Shown piece after piece: positions 6,201 through 6,460 of a DNA stretch of 6,460 nt. Source of the stretch: Clostridia bacterium (GTDB lineage: Bacteria; Bacillota; Clostridia; Oscillospirales; Acutalibacteraceae); NCBI GenBank assembly GCA_017437165.1, contig JAFSBS010000151.1:1-6460 (forward strand). The letters run 5' to 3'. The stretch's first letter is position 1. The number at the start of each line of letters is the position of its first letter. The notes below the pieces were generated by a model. The model ran no database searches. It was not told where the DNA came from and worked only from the letters and a program-made list of their open reading frames with translations. The position numbers and the translations under genes were made by a program.

Positions 6201-6460
6201 CACGTTCTCGCTTCTGGTGAAGACGTAAACATCATGGTATTTGATACAGAAGTTTACTCAAATACAGGTGGTCAGGCTTCTAAGGCTTCTAACATCGGTC
6301 AGGTTGCTCAATTCGCTGCTGCTGGTAAAGCTGTTGCTAAGAAGAGCCTTGCTGAAATCGCTATGAGCTATGGTTATGTTTATGTAGCACAAATTGCTAT
6401 GGGTGCTGACCAGAATCAGACTCTCAAAGCAATTAAAGAAGCTGAAGCTTACAATGGTCC
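3258..6460 (+). CDS. nifJ: Pyruvate:ferredoxin (flavodoxin) oxidoreductase, 3'-truncated by window edge
   Basis: This cytoplasmic enzyme converts pyruvate and CoA to acetyl-CoA and CO2, passing two electrons to ferredoxin (or flavodoxin). The ATG at 3258 follows AGGAGG (3243-3248) with a 9-base gap. The 1067 codons shown have no internal stop; the family is about 1170-1190 residues, so roughly 110 are missing. Domain I has YPITPSSP (28-35), with T31, E64 and R114 at the same numbers as the pyruvate-site residues I recall for the Desulfovibrio africanus enzyme. Domain II begins near 258 (RLYRPF 303-308). The gamma domain starts near 420 (WGLGGDGTVGAN) and the EKR region near 555. Two ferredoxin-type clusters follow: C695/698/701/705 and C752/755/758/762. 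The proximal cluster has C817, C820 and C845; its fourth Cys should lie past the edge. The thiamine diphosphate site is GDGWAYD (968-974) with N1002 in YSNTGGQ. Codon choice is strongly skewed to GCT, GGT, GTT, AAA and CTT, as in highly expressed genes. Pyruvate specificity is inferred from the single-chain form and active-site residues. Confidence 0.97.
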   Translation, partial: MARKMKTMDGNNAAAYVSYAFTEVAGIYPITPSSPMADYVDQWSAQGQKNIFGTTVKVAEMQSEAGAAGTVHGSLAAGALTTTYTASQGLLLMIPNMYKIAGELLPSVFHVSARCVASHALNIFGDHSDVYACRQTGFAMLAETNTQEVMDLGAVAHLATIKSRVPFINFFDGFRTSHEIQKIEIWDYEDLKEMCDMDAVDAFRQRALNPEHPVMRGSHENGDIFFQHREACNKFYDEVPAIVEEYMGKVNAKLGTNYQLFNYYGAEDADRVIVAMGSFCDVAEEVIDYLLAKGEKVGLLKVRLYRPFAADKFCAALPATVKKIAVLDRTKEPGSIGEPLYLDVVAALEACGKTGLTVTGGRYGLGSKDTPPASVFAVYDELAKAEPKKHFTLGINDDVTYLSLEEKEAPATAAEGTIECKFWGLGGDGTVGANKDSIKIIGDHTDKYVQAYFQYDSKKTGGVTISHLRFGDKPIKSPYYVNKADFVACHTPAYIEKGFKIVNDVKPGGVFLINCQWDDAEVAEKLNAETKQYIAKNNIQLYTVNAIDLAAEIGLGKRTNTILQASFFALANVLPKEDAIGYMKNAAMKFLKKGQDIVDMNHKAIDAGFGAFKKYDVPADWANAVDSAAAEKAEGPAKLVKMVDNIMKPVGNMNGDALPVSVFMDHADGTFEQGASAYEKRGVAVMVPEWNNDTCVGCNKCAYVCPHATIRPFAMSEEEAANAPEITKVATKEKAVTNKGFKYTLAISPMDCMGCGVCVGVCPTASLKMVSRESQDAQQAAFDYCVENVTEKEGIASSANLISSQFKKPLLEFSGSCAGCAETAYARLVTQLFGDRMYISNATGCSSIWGGPAATSPYTVNAKGQGPAWANSLFEDNAEHGFGMFLGQNAIRNSLIAKVENILTSDKASDDLKAKAQAYLDTVNDGEANGAAAEALVAALEGIECDECKSIVANKDYLAKKSVWIFGGDGWAYDIGFGGVDHVLASGEDVNIMVFDTEVYSNTGGQASKASNIGQVAQFAAAGKAVAKKSLAEIAMSYGYVYVAQIAMGADQNQTLKAIKEAEAYNG

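Overview
The window looks like chromosomal DNA from a low-GC anaerobic member of the Firmicutes, probably a gut-type Clostridia/Oscillospiraceae relative. This is an inference from three things. It has AT-rich intergenic DNA with near-consensus sigma-A promoters. It has strong AGGAGG ribosome binding sites. It carries a single-chain, multidomain pyruvate:ferredoxin oxidoreductase with the codon bias of a very highly expressed gene. I see no mobile element, CRISPR array, tRNA or rRNA.

Layout. Three genes lie on the minus strand in the left half, and each appears to have its own promoter. (1) Positions 1-276 hold the first 92 codons of an exported PHP-domain protein, cut by the window edge, behind a TTGACA-N16-TATAAT promoter. 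(2) Positions 385-1446 hold a Gfo/Idh/MocA-family dehydrogenase whose frame is intact except for one in-frame TGA at 982-984, where the family normally has Trp. (3) Positions 1598-3025 hold a CNNM/CBS/CorC-type membrane protein ('hemolysin family', putative cation efflux), followed by a good intrinsic terminator at 1527-1562. On the plus strand, diverging from (3), a nifJ-type pyruvate:ferredoxin oxidoreductase starts at 3258 and runs off the right edge after 1067 codons.

The 232-bp divergent region (3026-3257) is the most structured non-coding part. It holds a perfect-consensus promoter for the CorC-type gene, two tandem promoters for nifJ, and back-to-back -35 boxes that form a 17-bp palindrome. 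A second 17-bp palindrome covers the CorC-type -10 box, and a 9-bp inverted repeat flanks the space between the two nifJ promoters.

The genes do not form an obvious pathway. nifJ is central anaerobic energy metabolism (pyruvate to acetyl-CoA with reduced ferredoxin), and the neighbours look like unrelated single-gene units. I found no convincing undescribed multi-gene system. The observation most worth following up is the lone nonsense codon in the dehydrogenase, then the architecture of the divergent promoter region.
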